Positions 18,227 through 25,308 of a stretch of DNA of 38,319 bases are shown here, piece by piece (position 1 is the first letter of the stretch; each line of letters opens with the position of its first letter). The notes under the pieces were generated by a model. That model worked only from the letters and a program-made list of their open reading frames with translations. It was not told the origin of the DNA and searched no databases. Both the position numbers and the translations under genes were made by a program. The stretch comes from Bryobacterales bacterium (GTDB lineage: Bacteria; Acidobacteriota; Terriglobia; Bryobacterales; Bryobacteraceae), in assembly GCA_003162425.1 (NCBI GenBank), contig PMOK01000039.1:38633-76951 (forward strand). Reading direction: 5' to 3'.

Positions 18227-18342
18227 GTGGGGCGGACCCCCTGGTCCGCGGCCGACGCCCTCGTCGGCCTGCTGCTGGTATTGACGAGTGCTTCGGGCAG
18301 CGGGTCCAGGGGGACCCGCGCGGACCAGGGGGTCCGCCCCAC
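18227..18342. repeat. Cloverleaf-like palindromic repeat, family A, copy 2 (complete)
   Basis: The outer arms 18227-18249 and 18320-18342 are perfect 23-base reverse complements. Inside are GCCGACG-CCCT-CGTCGGC (18250-18267) directly after the left arm and GCGGGTCC-AGGG-GGACCCGC (18300-18319) directly before the right arm, with a spacer of about 32 bases between them. It fills the gap between yacG and pgpA. Copy 1 is at 1-85. It has no coding capacity and no T-tract. Confidence 0.88.
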
Positions 18343-18354
18343 CGCAACAGATTA

Positions 18355-18804
18355 ATGCGCGCGCTTGCATACGCCATCGCCACTTTCTTTGGGTGTGGCT
18401 ATTCTCCTATCGCCCCCGGGACCGCCGGTTCGTTGGCCGCCATCGCCATTGCGATTGCGATCCACAACCGCGCGGCGTTCCTAATCCTCGCCGCACTTCT
18501 GCTCATACCAGCCATCTGGTCCGCCGGAAAAGTCGCTCAATACGAATCCCGCAAAGATCCCCAGATTGTTGTCATCGACGAAGTGCTCGGTCAATGGATC
18601 ACGCTAGCCGGCGTGAGTACGCTCAATTGGAAAAGTTTCCTCGCGGCCCTGCTCTTCTTCCGCCTTTTCGATATTTGGAAGCCTCCGCCGGTCCGCCAAC
18701 TCGAAGCGCTTCCCGGAGGCATCGGGATCGTCGCCGACGACGTGATGGCTGGTCTCTATGGCGCGCTTGCTATATTCGTATTAGATCGATTCCGAATTTT
18801 TTAA
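18355..18804 (+). CDS. pgpA: Phosphatidylglycerophosphatase A
   Basis: A 149-residue integral membrane phosphatase converting phosphatidylglycerophosphate to phosphatidylglycerol in the inner membrane. Diagnostic motifs are all present: GYSPIAPGTAGSLAA near the N-terminus, VIDEVLGQW, FFRLFDIWKPPPVR and GGIGIVADDVMAGLYG. Hydrophobic segments lie at about 23-36, 43-55, 88-103 and 128-145. Length is slightly short of the usual 160-170 residues. It begins 12 bases after the family A repeat, and its stop is one base before the next gene's ATG. Confidence 0.95.
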   Translation: MRALAYAIATFFGCGYSPIAPGTAGSLAAIAIAIAIHNRAAFLILAALLLIPAIWSAGKVAQYESRKDPQIVVIDEVLGQWITLAGVSTLNWKSFLAALLFFRLFDIWKPPPVRQLEALPGGIGIVADDVMAGLYGALAIFVLDRFRIF

Positions 18805-18805
18805 C

Positions 18806-19834
18806 ATGGCATCCAAGAAGGACTCCAACGGCCGGCCCGAGATTTCGAACGTCACTCCCGAGGCGGCCATCCCTGGCGGCGAGTTTCAGATCCGCGGCGC
18901 TGGCCTGGCGCGATCGAACCGTCCCCGCGTCACCATTGGCGACGTGGATGCCCCGATTGTGATCGGATCTGATTCCTACGTCATCGTCCGTGTGCCCGAT
19001 GGCGCTTCCGCGGGCGAACTGGTGGTGGAAGCCGGCAATCAAAGCAGCCGGGCTTGGACCTGCGACATCGGCGTCCAAATCGCCGACAACTTGTATCCGG
19101 TGGGAAATCCCGCCGTGGATGCTTACGGCAATATCTTTGTCACCTTCAGCGGATCGCGCGGTCAAAAAACTCCGGTCTCCGTTTACAAAATCGATCTCAA
19201 CTACAGTCCCAAACCGTTTGTCAGCGACGTGATGAATGCTACAGGCCTCGCGTTCGACAAAGAGGGAATCCTCTACATATCCAGCCGCTACGACGGCATC
19301 GTCTATCAGGTCACTTCCACCGGTAGCCTCTCGGTCTACGTGGAAGGCATGGGCGTTGCCACTGGCATCGCATTCGATCACGATGAAAACCTGTACGTGG
19401 GCGACCGCGGGGGCACCATTTTCAAGATCAGCCGATCGCGGCAGATTTATGTGTTCGCTACGCTCGAAGCGTCCATCGCCGCCTACCACCTCGCCTTTGG
19501 AACTGATAGCCATCTCTACGTAACCGGACCCACAACTTCCAGCTTCGATTCGGTCTATCGGATTTCGCCTGCCGGCGAAGTAGAGACATATTATCGAGGC
19601 CTCGGTCGCCCCCAGGGCATTGCGTTTGACGCCGAGGGCCGCTTGTACGTGGCCGGGTCTGTCGGTGGACGCCGCGGAGTGGTGCGCTTCGATCAAAAAC
19701 GGAATCCCGAGTTGTTTCTCTCCGGACCCGGCATCGTTGGCTTGGCCTTTACGCCCTCGCGCGCGCTGCTGGTCACCACTAACAGCTCGCTCTTTCGCGC
19801 CGATGTCGGCATCAACGGCAGACCTCTTCCTTAA
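18806..19834 (+). CDS. IPT/TIG plus NHL-type beta-propeller protein
   Basis: A 342-residue protein of unknown role. Residues about 10-90 form an IPT/TIG-like Ig fold (ISNVTPEAAIPGGEFQIRGAGL). Then a six-bladed NHL/SMP-30-like propeller follows, with repeats such as GLAFDKEGILYISSR, GIAFDHDENLYVGDR and GIAFDAEGRLYVAGS. No signal peptide is visible, so it may be cytoplasmic, which is unusual for such a fold. It lies between pgpA and cinA with spacing of 1 and 0 bases, so it is part of the same transcription unit. Enzymatic activity (lactonase) is possible but no catalytic residue set was confirmed. Confidence 0.82.
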   Translation: MASKKDSNGRPEISNVTPEAAIPGGEFQIRGAGLARSNRPRVTIGDVDAPIVIGSDSYVIVRVPDGASAGELVVEAGNQSSRAWTCDIGVQIADNLYPVGNPAVDAYGNIFVTFSGSRGQKTPVSVYKIDLNYSPKPFVSDVMNATGLAFDKEGILYISSRYDGIVYQVTSTGSLSVYVEGMGVATGIAFDHDENLYVGDRGGTIFKISRSRQIYVFATLEASIAAYHLAFGTDSHLYVTGPTTSSFDSVYRISPAGEVETYYRGLGRPQGIAFDAEGRLYVAGSVGGRRGVVRFDQKRNPELFLSGPGIVGLAFTPSRALLVTTNSSLFRADVGINGRPLP

Positions 19835-21076
19835 ATGCCGGATGCGGAAATCATCGCGATTGGTTCCGAGCTTCTCACTCCCCAAAAGATCGACACTAAT
19901 TCTCTCTACCTCACCGATCAACTGAACGCACTGGGCGTCGAAGTAGTGCGCAAAACCGTTGTCGGCGACGAGCGCGAGCGCCTGATTGACACTATTCTTG
20001 GCGCCGTCGCGCGTTCCCAGATCATTGTCCTAACCGGCGGCCTCGGCCCGACCGAAGACGATCTCACCCGCGATGCAGTGGCCAGCGCGCTCGGCCGCGC
20101 CATGGTCTTCCGCCAGGATATCTGTGATCAGATTGAAGAGCGCTTCCGCCGCTTCCAGCGAAAAATGGTGGAGATCAATCGCCGCCAGGCCTATATTGTC
20201 GATGGCGCGGAGGTTCTTGCCAACGATCGCGGCACTGCACCTGGCCAATGGATCGAACAGAACAGCACGGTGTTGATGCTGCTGCCCGGTCCGCCCAATG
20301 AGCTGAAATCGATGTTCGAAAAGCAGTGCCTGCCGCGCCTCCAGAGGCTGCTTCCCCCTCAGGTAATTCACACCTTGATGCTGCGCGTGGTCGGGATGCC
20401 CGAATCCGATCTGGATCAGTTGATCGCCCCGGTTTACCTGCGATATCCGAATCTCGCCACCACCATCTTGGCGGTCTCTGGCGAAATCCACATCCACTTG
20501 CGAGCTCGCTCGGCCGATTCCACGCAAGCCGAAGCGCTCATCGCCGAAGTGGCCGCGCAGATTGAGCCACTCATCGGCGATCGAATTTACTCCCGCAACG
20601 GGGATTCGCTCGAAAAAGTAGTCGGCGATCTTCTGCGCGCGCGCCATGCGCACCTGAGTGTGGCCGAAAGCGCCACCGCCGGCCTGCTGGGCGGACGCAT
20701 CACCGCCGTCCCCAATAGCTCTGATTATTTCCTGGGCGGGTTCCTCGCTTACTCCGATCAAATGAAGACCAGGCTACTCGGCGTTCCTCCCGAGATGCTC
20801 GTCGAGCACACCGCGGTGAGCGAGCCAGTCGCTAAAGCGATGGCGGAAGGCGCAAAAGAGCGAACCGGTTCCGACTATGCGTTGTCGATCACCGGCTACG
20901 CTGGTCCGGACGGTGAAAAGGCCGGCCTGGTTTTCATAGGACTCGCGACGCCGAACGGCAGCGAAGCCCGCCGCGTCCAATTCCCAGGCGACCGCGAGCA
21001 CGTCCGAGCGTTTTCCACCAACATAGCCTTGGATCTATTGCGCAGAAATCTTTTGGCCACGGATAAACATGGATGA
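19835..21076 (+). CDS. cinA: CinA-family protein (competence/damage-inducible; NMN deamidase)
   Basis: A 413-residue two-domain CinA. The N-terminal MoaB/MogA-like domain (1-170) shows AEIIAIGSELL, TGGLGPTEDDLTRDA and LLPGPPNELKSMFE. The C-terminal domain (about 250-410) is the PncC-type nicotinamide-nucleotide amidohydrolase: LSVAESATAGLLGGRIT, with the catalytic Ser (the family usually has AESCTGG), then GGFLAYSDQMKTRLLGV and SITGYAGPDG. It would recycle NMN in pyridine nucleotide metabolism. The last residues (ATDKHG) and the stop are encoded by the left arm of a dispersed inverted repeat, so the original C-terminus may have been replaced. Confidence 0.94.
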   Translation: MPDAEIIAIGSELLTPQKIDTNSLYLTDQLNALGVEVVRKTVVGDERERLIDTILGAVARSQIIVLTGGLGPTEDDLTRDAVASALGRAMVFRQDICDQIEERFRRFQRKMVEINRRQAYIVDGAEVLANDRGTAPGQWIEQNSTVLMLLPGPPNELKSMFEKQCLPRLQRLLPPQVIHTLMLRVVGMPESDLDQLIAPVYLRYPNLATTILAVSGEIHIHLRARSADSTQAEALIAEVAAQIEPLIGDRIYSRNGDSLEKVVGDLLRARHAHLSVAESATAGLLGGRITAVPNSSDYFLGGFLAYSDQMKTRLLGVPPEMLVEHTAVSEPVAKAMAEGAKERTGSDYALSITGYAGPDGEKAGLVFIGLATPNGSEARRVQFPGDREHVRAFSTNIALDLLRRNLLATDKHG

Positions 21077-21130
21077 ACACGGATGCTTTCCAGATTTCTT
21101 ATCTGTGTTTATCTGTGTTCATCCGTGGCT
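21055..21130. repeat. Inverted repeat family E spanning cinA end and next gene's start
   Basis: The left arm 21055-21084 (starting GGCCACGGATAAACA) and right arm 21101-21130 (ending TTCATCCGTGGCT) are imperfect reverse complements over about 30 bases. Both arms are built from a degenerate GAT-AAACAC unit. It covers the last codons of cinA and the first 16 codons of the following amidohydrolase. Similar CACGGAT/ATCCGTG repeats are common in several bacterial phyla. Confidence 0.8.
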
Positions 21131-22333
21131 AATTCAGATCTCCTCATCCGCAACGCCACCATAATCGACGTCGCCACCGGTCGCGGCACGCCACAGCGTT
21201 CCATCCTGATTCACAACTCCCAAATCGCCGCGATCGGCCCTTCCATTCACGCTCTGAAGGCAACGCGAATTATTGACGCTAGCGGCAAATTCGTCATCCC
21301 CGGTTTATGGGACATGCATGTCCACCTCACCGCCCGCAATCAGTTGCCCGCTTACCCGCTCCACGGCATCACCGGCGTGCGCGATATGGGCAGCGATTAC
21401 GATCGCGTCAACCTCTGGCGCGGCGAAATCGAGAAAGGCAGCCTCATCGGCCCGCATATCGAAACCTGCGGTCCGCCGCTCGATGGCGTTCCTTCCGGCA
21501 ATCCCAAGCTGGCGGTGCGCGTAGTGCATACTCCGGAAGAGGCTCGCACGGTCTTCAACCAGCTCGACGACGAGAGTGTGGACTTCATCGGCATACTCCC
21601 ACAACTTCCGCGCGATGCCTACTTCGCTCTCGTCGAACGCGCCCGCAAATATTACTCAGCCGTGGCCGGCGACGTTCCAGCCACTGTGAGCGCGCTCGAG
21701 GCCGTGGAAGCCCGTCAGAAGAGCATCGATCATATGTCGGGGATTCTGCTGGCTTGTTCCTCGGAAGAGAAGCGGTTGCGGAAGGCTTACGTCGAAGCGA
21801 TCGAGCAGCACGATTCGGATGCGCTCGAGGATTTCCAAACCGCCGCTCTCGAGACCTTCAACGCGCAAAAGGCGGAGACTTTGTTCCAGCGCATGGCGCT
21901 GTTCGAAACGCGATCGGTCCCGACGCTCGCAGGGTCTCACGAAAAGCTAGCTACACTCGTGCTGGAGATGCAGCGCGCTGGAGTCGCCATCCTGGCCGGG
22001 AGCGATGGCGGAAAGCCGGGCGAATCCTTGCACCAGGAATTGGAGCTGCTGGTCGCCGCAGGCTTAACGCCCGCCCAAGCGCTGCGCAGCGCCACGCTTG
22101 AACCAGCCAAATATTTGAATGCCGCCGGTTCCATCGGCACTGTGGAGGAAGGAAAAGCCGCCGACCTGGTGATCCTGGACGCGGACCCGCTAGCCGATAT
22201 CCGCAACACGCGCAAAATCGCCGGAGTGGTGCTGGCGGGAAAATACTTCAACCGAACCACCGTGAAAAAATACCAACAACCGGTCGCTTACGCTCGCGGT
22301 TCTGAAAGAGGTGTTACCGAACCGCGACCGTGA
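21083..22333 (+). CDS. Amidohydrolase-family protein with altered metal site
   Basis: A 416-residue homologue of imidazolonepropionase-like amidohydrolases. HVH (79-81) in GLWDMHVHL, His217 in SIDHMSG and Asp308 in ILAGSDGG are kept. The expected carboxylated Lys is Gly170 (VDFIGIL), and the His usually found in AGHVP is Asp197 (AGDVP). It may therefore bind one metal, or be inactive. The N-terminal segment LSRFLICVYLCSSVAN looks like a signal peptide but is encoded by the arm of a dispersed repeat. The C-terminal 20 residues (containing PVAYARGSERG) are encoded by another repeat. An intact ancestral protein would probably end near GVVLAGKYFNR. It follows cinA by 6 bases. Confidence 0.82.
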   Translation: MLSRFLICVYLCSSVANSDLLIRNATIIDVATGRGTPQRSILIHNSQIAAIGPSIHALKATRIIDASGKFVIPGLWDMHVHLTARNQLPAYPLHGITGVRDMGSDYDRVNLWRGEIEKGSLIGPHIETCGPPLDGVPSGNPKLAVRVVHTPEEARTVFNQLDDESVDFIGILPQLPRDAYFALVERARKYYSAVAGDVPATVSALEAVEARQKSIDHMSGILLACSSEEKRLRKAYVEAIEQHDSDALEDFQTAALETFNAQKAETLFQRMALFETRSVPTLAGSHEKLATLVLEMQRAGVAILAGSDGGKPGESLHQELELLVAAGLTPAQALRSATLEPAKYLNAAGSIGTVEEGKAADLVILDADPLADIRNTRKIAGVVLAGKYFNRTTVKKYQQPVAYARGSERGVTEPRP

Positions 22334-22338
22334 GGGAG
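22281..22338. repeat. Inverted repeat family F at the amidohydrolase 3' end
   Basis: CGGTCGCTTACGCTCGCGG (from 22281) and its imperfect complement CCGCGACCGTGAGGGAG (to 22338) form an inverted repeat with about a 16-base loop. In the forward reading frame the left arm encodes PVAYARGSE, a string found in many annotated acidobacterial protein tails because of this repeat (from memory). Confidence 0.6.
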
Positions 22339-22379
22339 TTCCCATGGGCCTGCTGGCCCACCAAAGGTGATGAAGACGC

Positions 22380-22493
22380 CGTAGCGCACGCACTCCTGCG
22401 TGCCGCGTTCACACTCGTGTGAACGCTTGGGATTCGGTCGTCACGGGTGTTCGCAAGAGTGCGAACACGGCACGCATGAGTGCGTGCGCTACG
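22380..22493. repeat. Cloverleaf-like palindromic repeat, family D, copy 1
   Basis: The outer arms 22380-22405 and 22468-22493 are 26-base reverse complements with a single mismatch (core GCGCACGCACTC). Inside are GCGTTCACAC-TC-GTGTGAACGC (22405-22426) and GTGTTCGCA-AGAG-TGCGAACAC (22447-22468). The layout is the same as family A although the sequence is different. It sits in the gap 22334-22595, where I see no gene. Confidence 0.85.
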
Positions 22494-22595
22494 AGTGGGT
22501 CCCGTAGAATCAATATTTCTGGACGGGCTTCTTCAACGGAGTCGGTGCCTGCGCCCCAAGCGTGAGCGCGGGGACAAGTTCGATGATAGGAACAA

Positions 22596-23357
22596 ATGGC
22601 CCCTTTGATCCGGTTCAGTAGTTTGGTGCGCCACGGCCTTCGTTTTCGGAGCCGGTTCGAGCTGATCAAAAAAGATGCCGCGCCCGCCAGCTTTGCCTGG
22701 TACCCTTATGACTCGTTCGTTAACCTCTTCCCCTTGGAAAGGCTGCGCCGCATGGCGGGGCTTGACTTGAAGGAGATGGCCGGCAGTCGGCCGCTGCTCG
22801 ATCTGGGCACGGCGGACGGTGCGCTAGCCTTTTTATTCGAATCGCTTGGTTACGCGGTGCACGCTTGCGATCACTCGGGCACCAACATGAACCGCATGCA
22901 GGGCGTGCGTCTTGTGGCTTCCGCCCTCGGTTCAAAGGTAGAGATCGAGGACATCGATCTGGATGGCGGTTGGGCTCCCGCGCGAGAGTATGGGCTGGCT
23001 TTATTTCTGGGTACGTTGTATCACCTCAAGAACCCGTTCGCCGTCCTCGAACGGGTATCCAAGCACGCCCGGTACTGTTTTCTGAGCACGCGTGTTGCGG
23101 GCTGGAGTCCCGACCATATGGTGGAGCTCGGCCGCATTCCGGCAGCGTATCTGCTCGCGCCCGACGAGTGCAATCAGGACACAACCAACTACTGGGTATT
23201 CTCGCCGCCTGGCTTGGTGCGCCTGGCGGAACGCTGCGGCTGGCGTGTACTGGCCTCGCTCAGTACCGGTGCACGCGATTCCGATCCAACCACGGAAGCC
23301 GGTGACGAGCGGCAGTTTCTACTGCTGGAGAGTTCGCGCGGTGAGCCCATTTCATGA
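22596..23357 (+). CDS. Class I SAM-dependent methyltransferase (CmoB/DUF1698-like)
   Basis: A 253-residue methyltransferase. SAM-binding motif I is PLLDLGTADGALAFLFESLGY, followed by the acidic residue of motif II in VHACDHSGTN. LALFLGTLYHLKNPFAVLERVS is motif IV and beyond; the GTLYHLKNPF stretch resembles CmoB-type tRNA-modifying methyltransferases and their relatives. WYPYDSFVN near the N-terminus is also typical of that group. The substrate is unknown; it could equally act on a small molecule or sugar. The ATG has AGGA four bases upstream. It converges with the MarR gene, overlapping by 6 bases. Confidence 0.85.
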   Translation: MAPLIRFSSLVRHGLRFRSRFELIKKDAAPASFAWYPYDSFVNLFPLERLRRMAGLDLKEMAGSRPLLDLGTADGALAFLFESLGYAVHACDHSGTNMNRMQGVRLVASALGSKVEIEDIDLDGGWAPAREYGLALFLGTLYHLKNPFAVLERVSKHARYCFLSTRVAGWSPDHMVELGRIPAAYLLAPDECNQDTTNYWVFSPPGLVRLAERCGWRVLASLSTGARDSDPTTEAGDERQFLLLESSRGEPIS

Positions 23358-23795
23358 CGCCGGCTCCGCGCCATTGGTTCTCTTTAGAAATCTCCTGATC
23401 ACTTCGAGTTCGCGATCGCTGAACTTCGAAAGCACGCTCACCACCAGTTCCCCCTTCGACTTGTAAATCAAATAAAGTTCGAGCAGGCGCGCGGGCACCG
23501 GTCGGATGATGTTGCTGCGCCGGTCCTTGGGATTCGGCTGCCGCTTCACGTAGCCAGCCTTTTCCAAGCGGTCCACGGCTACTGTCACCCCGCCGGTGGT
23601 CAGCCCGGACCAACGCGCCAGATCGCCAGGAGTGGCCGAGCCCTGAAGTTCCAGCAAGTTGAGAAACTGCAAATCGGTTCCATTCAGCCCCAGCTCAGCC
23701 GCCACTTTCTCATTGAACAGGATGCCGGCAGCCAGGAACTTGCGCACTTCCTGGACCATGGCTTCGATGAGCTCCGAACGTTTGCGGCTTGACAT
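23352..23795 (-). CDS. MarR-family transcriptional regulator
   Basis: A 147-residue winged-helix regulator. Helical dimer regions flank the DNA-binding core: DLQFLNLLELQGSATPGDLARWSGLTTGGVTVAVDRLEKAGYVKRQPNPKDRR, including the conserved wing motif NPKDRR. MarR proteins usually repress a divergent gene and release on ligand binding. Here the divergent gene is a decayed methyltransferase. The intergenic region carries two palindromes, one beginning 7 bases upstream of its ATG. A GTG immediately before the ATG is an alternative start. Confidence 0.92.
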   Translation of the reverse strand: MSSRKRSELIEAMVQEVRKFLAAGILFNEKVAAELGLNGTDLQFLNLLELQGSATPGDLARWSGLTTGGVTVAVDRLEKAGYVKRQPNPKDRRSNIIRPVPARLLELYLIYKSKGELVVSVLSKFSDRELEVIRRFLKRTNGAEPAS

Positions 23796-23801
23796 CACCG
23801 G

Positions 23802-23830
23802 TATGGTACCATATATTATAAGTATCTTAT
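23802..23830. promoter_or_regulatory. Two palindromes in the MarR divergent promoter (probable operators)
   Basis: TATGGTACCATA (23802-23813) is a perfect 12-bp palindrome. ATAAG-TAT-CTTAT (23818-23830) is a perfect 5-bp-arm inverted repeat. Between and overlapping them, the minus strand reads TATAAT (23820-23815), a perfect -10 hexamer for the marR gene. MarR regulators typically bind such AT-rich palindromes, so autoregulation is likely. Confidence 0.65.
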
Positions 23831-23848
23831 TAAATAAGGAACGTAGCG

Positions 23849-24323
23849 ATGGCCGCTAGGGCTTACAAAGGCATGGGCATGGAAGGCTCGATCGCGGTGT
23901 TCTCGAAGTCGCGCCTGGACCGAGATATTCGCCATCGAACTGGCCAAACTCGGCGGCTACCATGTCACCGGTCTCGACATCAGCAAAACGTTTGTTGAGA
24001 TCGCGAACCGGAACGCGAAGGAAGCGAAAGTCGAAGTCGATTTTCGGCAAGGGAACGCGTCGCGCATGCCATTCGAAAAGGACAGCTTCAACTTTATCCT
24101 TTGCAGTGCCGCGTTCAAGAACTTCGCGGACCCGCTCGGCACACTCCAGGAGATGTATCGCGTGCTCAAACCGGGCGGGCAGGGCCTGATTATCGATCTG
24201 CGCAAGGATGCCCCTTCGAGCGGGATCGCCCAGGCGGTGGACCAAATGGGCCTGAATGGCCACACAGCCGATATTCGAGAAGATGCGCTCGGGCTCAAAA
24301 TTTGGTTCGAGAAAAAGCCCTAA
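23849..24323 (+). pseudogene. Decayed SAM-dependent methyltransferase (frameshift and deletions)
   Basis: A good ribosome-binding site (AAGGA, 9 bases) precedes the ATG at 23849, which starts MAARAYKGMGMEGSIAV, the normal N-terminus of a methyltransferase family paired with MarR-like regulators. The frame then fails. The continuation FAIELAKLGGYHVTGLDIS lies in another frame from about 23925, and the stretch that should hold SAM motif I (E-x-GPG-x-G) is missing. Near the C-terminus, AVDQMGLNG runs directly into DALGLKIWFEKKP, so the normal 40 or so intervening residues are also missing. Intact parts include RMPFEKDSFNFI, AAFKNFADP and RVLKPGGQGLIIDLR. It cannot make a functional enzyme. A sequencing error could explain the frameshift but not both deletions. 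Family length is from memory. Confidence 0.8.
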
Positions 24324-25084
24324 CGGCGCGGCGCTGGCGATTGGTAACCGTAGCCGGCCAGGATCGTTTTTCCGGCTCCCGTCAGCAGGAACGCCACAAA
24401 CTTTTTCGCAGCATCCTGACGATTCGATTTCGCCACAATACCGAGTTCTTGATCGATCGGCTTGTGAAGGGTTTCATCTACCTGGATGACCTTGCCCGCT
24501 TCGTGAAGCACAAGCGAATAGGCAGTGAATACGGCGTCGGCGTTCTTCGACTGACCGTACTGCTTGGCCATACTGATGTTTTCCGCGTAGACCACCTTGG
24601 GTTTCACCTGCTCCCAAATTCCAAGTTTCTGGAGCGTGTCCACCGATGCCTGGCCGTAAGGCGCCAGCTCAGGTTTCGCGGCGGCGATTACGTGGACGCC
24701 CGGCAGCGTCAGATCCTGCACGCGCTCCACCGCCGCCTTGCTGCTCTCGGGAATCCACAACGCCAGCACACCCCGTGCATAGATGGCGCGGCTCCCCGCC
24801 GTCAGCAACCCTTTTTGTTCCAACTCAGCTACATGTTCGGAATCGGCGGCGGCGAATACGTCGAAAGGCGCGGCGTTTTCGATCTGCCGGGTCAGTTGCG
24901 CGGTGGATGCGAAGCTGAATATGGGATGAATGCCTGTATCAGCCTCAAAGCGCGGACCCAAATGCTGGAATACGTCCGTCAGGTTGGCTGCGGCCGCGAC
25001 GGTTAGCTCGGGTTTCGGCGGCGGCTGTTCCGGACGGCAGCCCGAAAGAGTCGCCAGCGCGAGTAGTAGCGCGAATCGCGTCAT
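24320..25084 (-). CDS. modA: Molybdate ABC transporter substrate-binding lipoprotein ModA
   Basis: A 254-residue periplasmic binding protein. The lipobox LATLSGC puts the lipidated cysteine at residue 16. Family features are LTVAAAANLTDVFQHLG, IFSFASTAQLTRQIENAAPFDVFAAAD, and NADAVFTAYSLVL near the C-terminus. It would capture molybdate or tungstate for an ABC importer. The permease (modB) and ATPase (modC) genes are not adjacent: the gene stands between the decayed methyltransferase and a repeat. An inverted repeat CACTGTC...GACAGTG (25089-25112) lies just upstream and could be an operator. Confidence 0.88.
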   Translation of the reverse strand: MTRFALLLALATLSGCRPEQPPPKPELTVAAAANLTDVFQHLGPRFEADTGIHPIFSFASTAQLTRQIENAAPFDVFAAADSEHVAELEQKGLLTAGSRAIYARGVLALWIPESSKAAVERVQDLTLPGVHVIAAAKPELAPYGQASVDTLQKLGIWEQVKPKVVYAENISMAKQYGQSKNADAVFTAYSLVLHEAGKVIQVDETLHKPIDQELGIVAKSNRQDAAKKFVAFLLTGAGKTILAGYGYQSPAPRR

Positions 25085-25088
25085 GTGT

Positions 25089-25112
25089 CACTGTCATTCT
25101 CGCACGACAGTG
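25089..25112. promoter_or_regulatory. Inverted repeat upstream of modA
   Basis: CACTGTC (25089-25095) and GACAGTG (25106-25112) are perfect 7-bp arms separated by 10 bases, starting 4 bases before the modA start codon on the minus strand. The position suits an operator or a 5' leader hairpin. It does not match a ModE consensus that I can confirm. Confidence 0.4.
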
Positions 25113-25164
25113 CCACGTGTAGCGAACGCCGCCGGCCTAGTGGGCAGTCGTTACAGAATCTTTA

Positions 25165-25276
25165 GTACTGCCGTGCGTCGCCATGAGTGGCGACGCGGCA
25201 CGCAAAAGTGCGTGCGCTACGCGCGTGGCGCGAACACTCGTGTTTGCCGCGTTCGCACTCATGCGAACGCATGGCA
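25165..25276. repeat. Hairpin-array repeat, family D-related, copy 2
   Basis: Consecutive hairpins share words with 22380-22493: GCGTCGCCA-TGAG-TGGCGACGC, CGCACGCA/TGCGTGCG-type arms around AAAAG, and GCGTTCGCA-CTCA-TGCGAACGC (about 25249-25270). The outer long stem of copy 1 is not preserved. It lies between modA and msrA; the gap 25085-25308 contains no gene that I can see. Confidence 0.65.
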
Positions 25277-25308
25277 TTTCGATGCTAAAGTTCTTTCGCC
25301 GACAGCCG

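Noticed and set aside
18770..19921. 383-codon open frame antisense to the propeller gene
   Set aside because: It mirrors the plus-strand gene, which has clear family repeats; GC-rich codon structure leaves the opposite strand free of stops.
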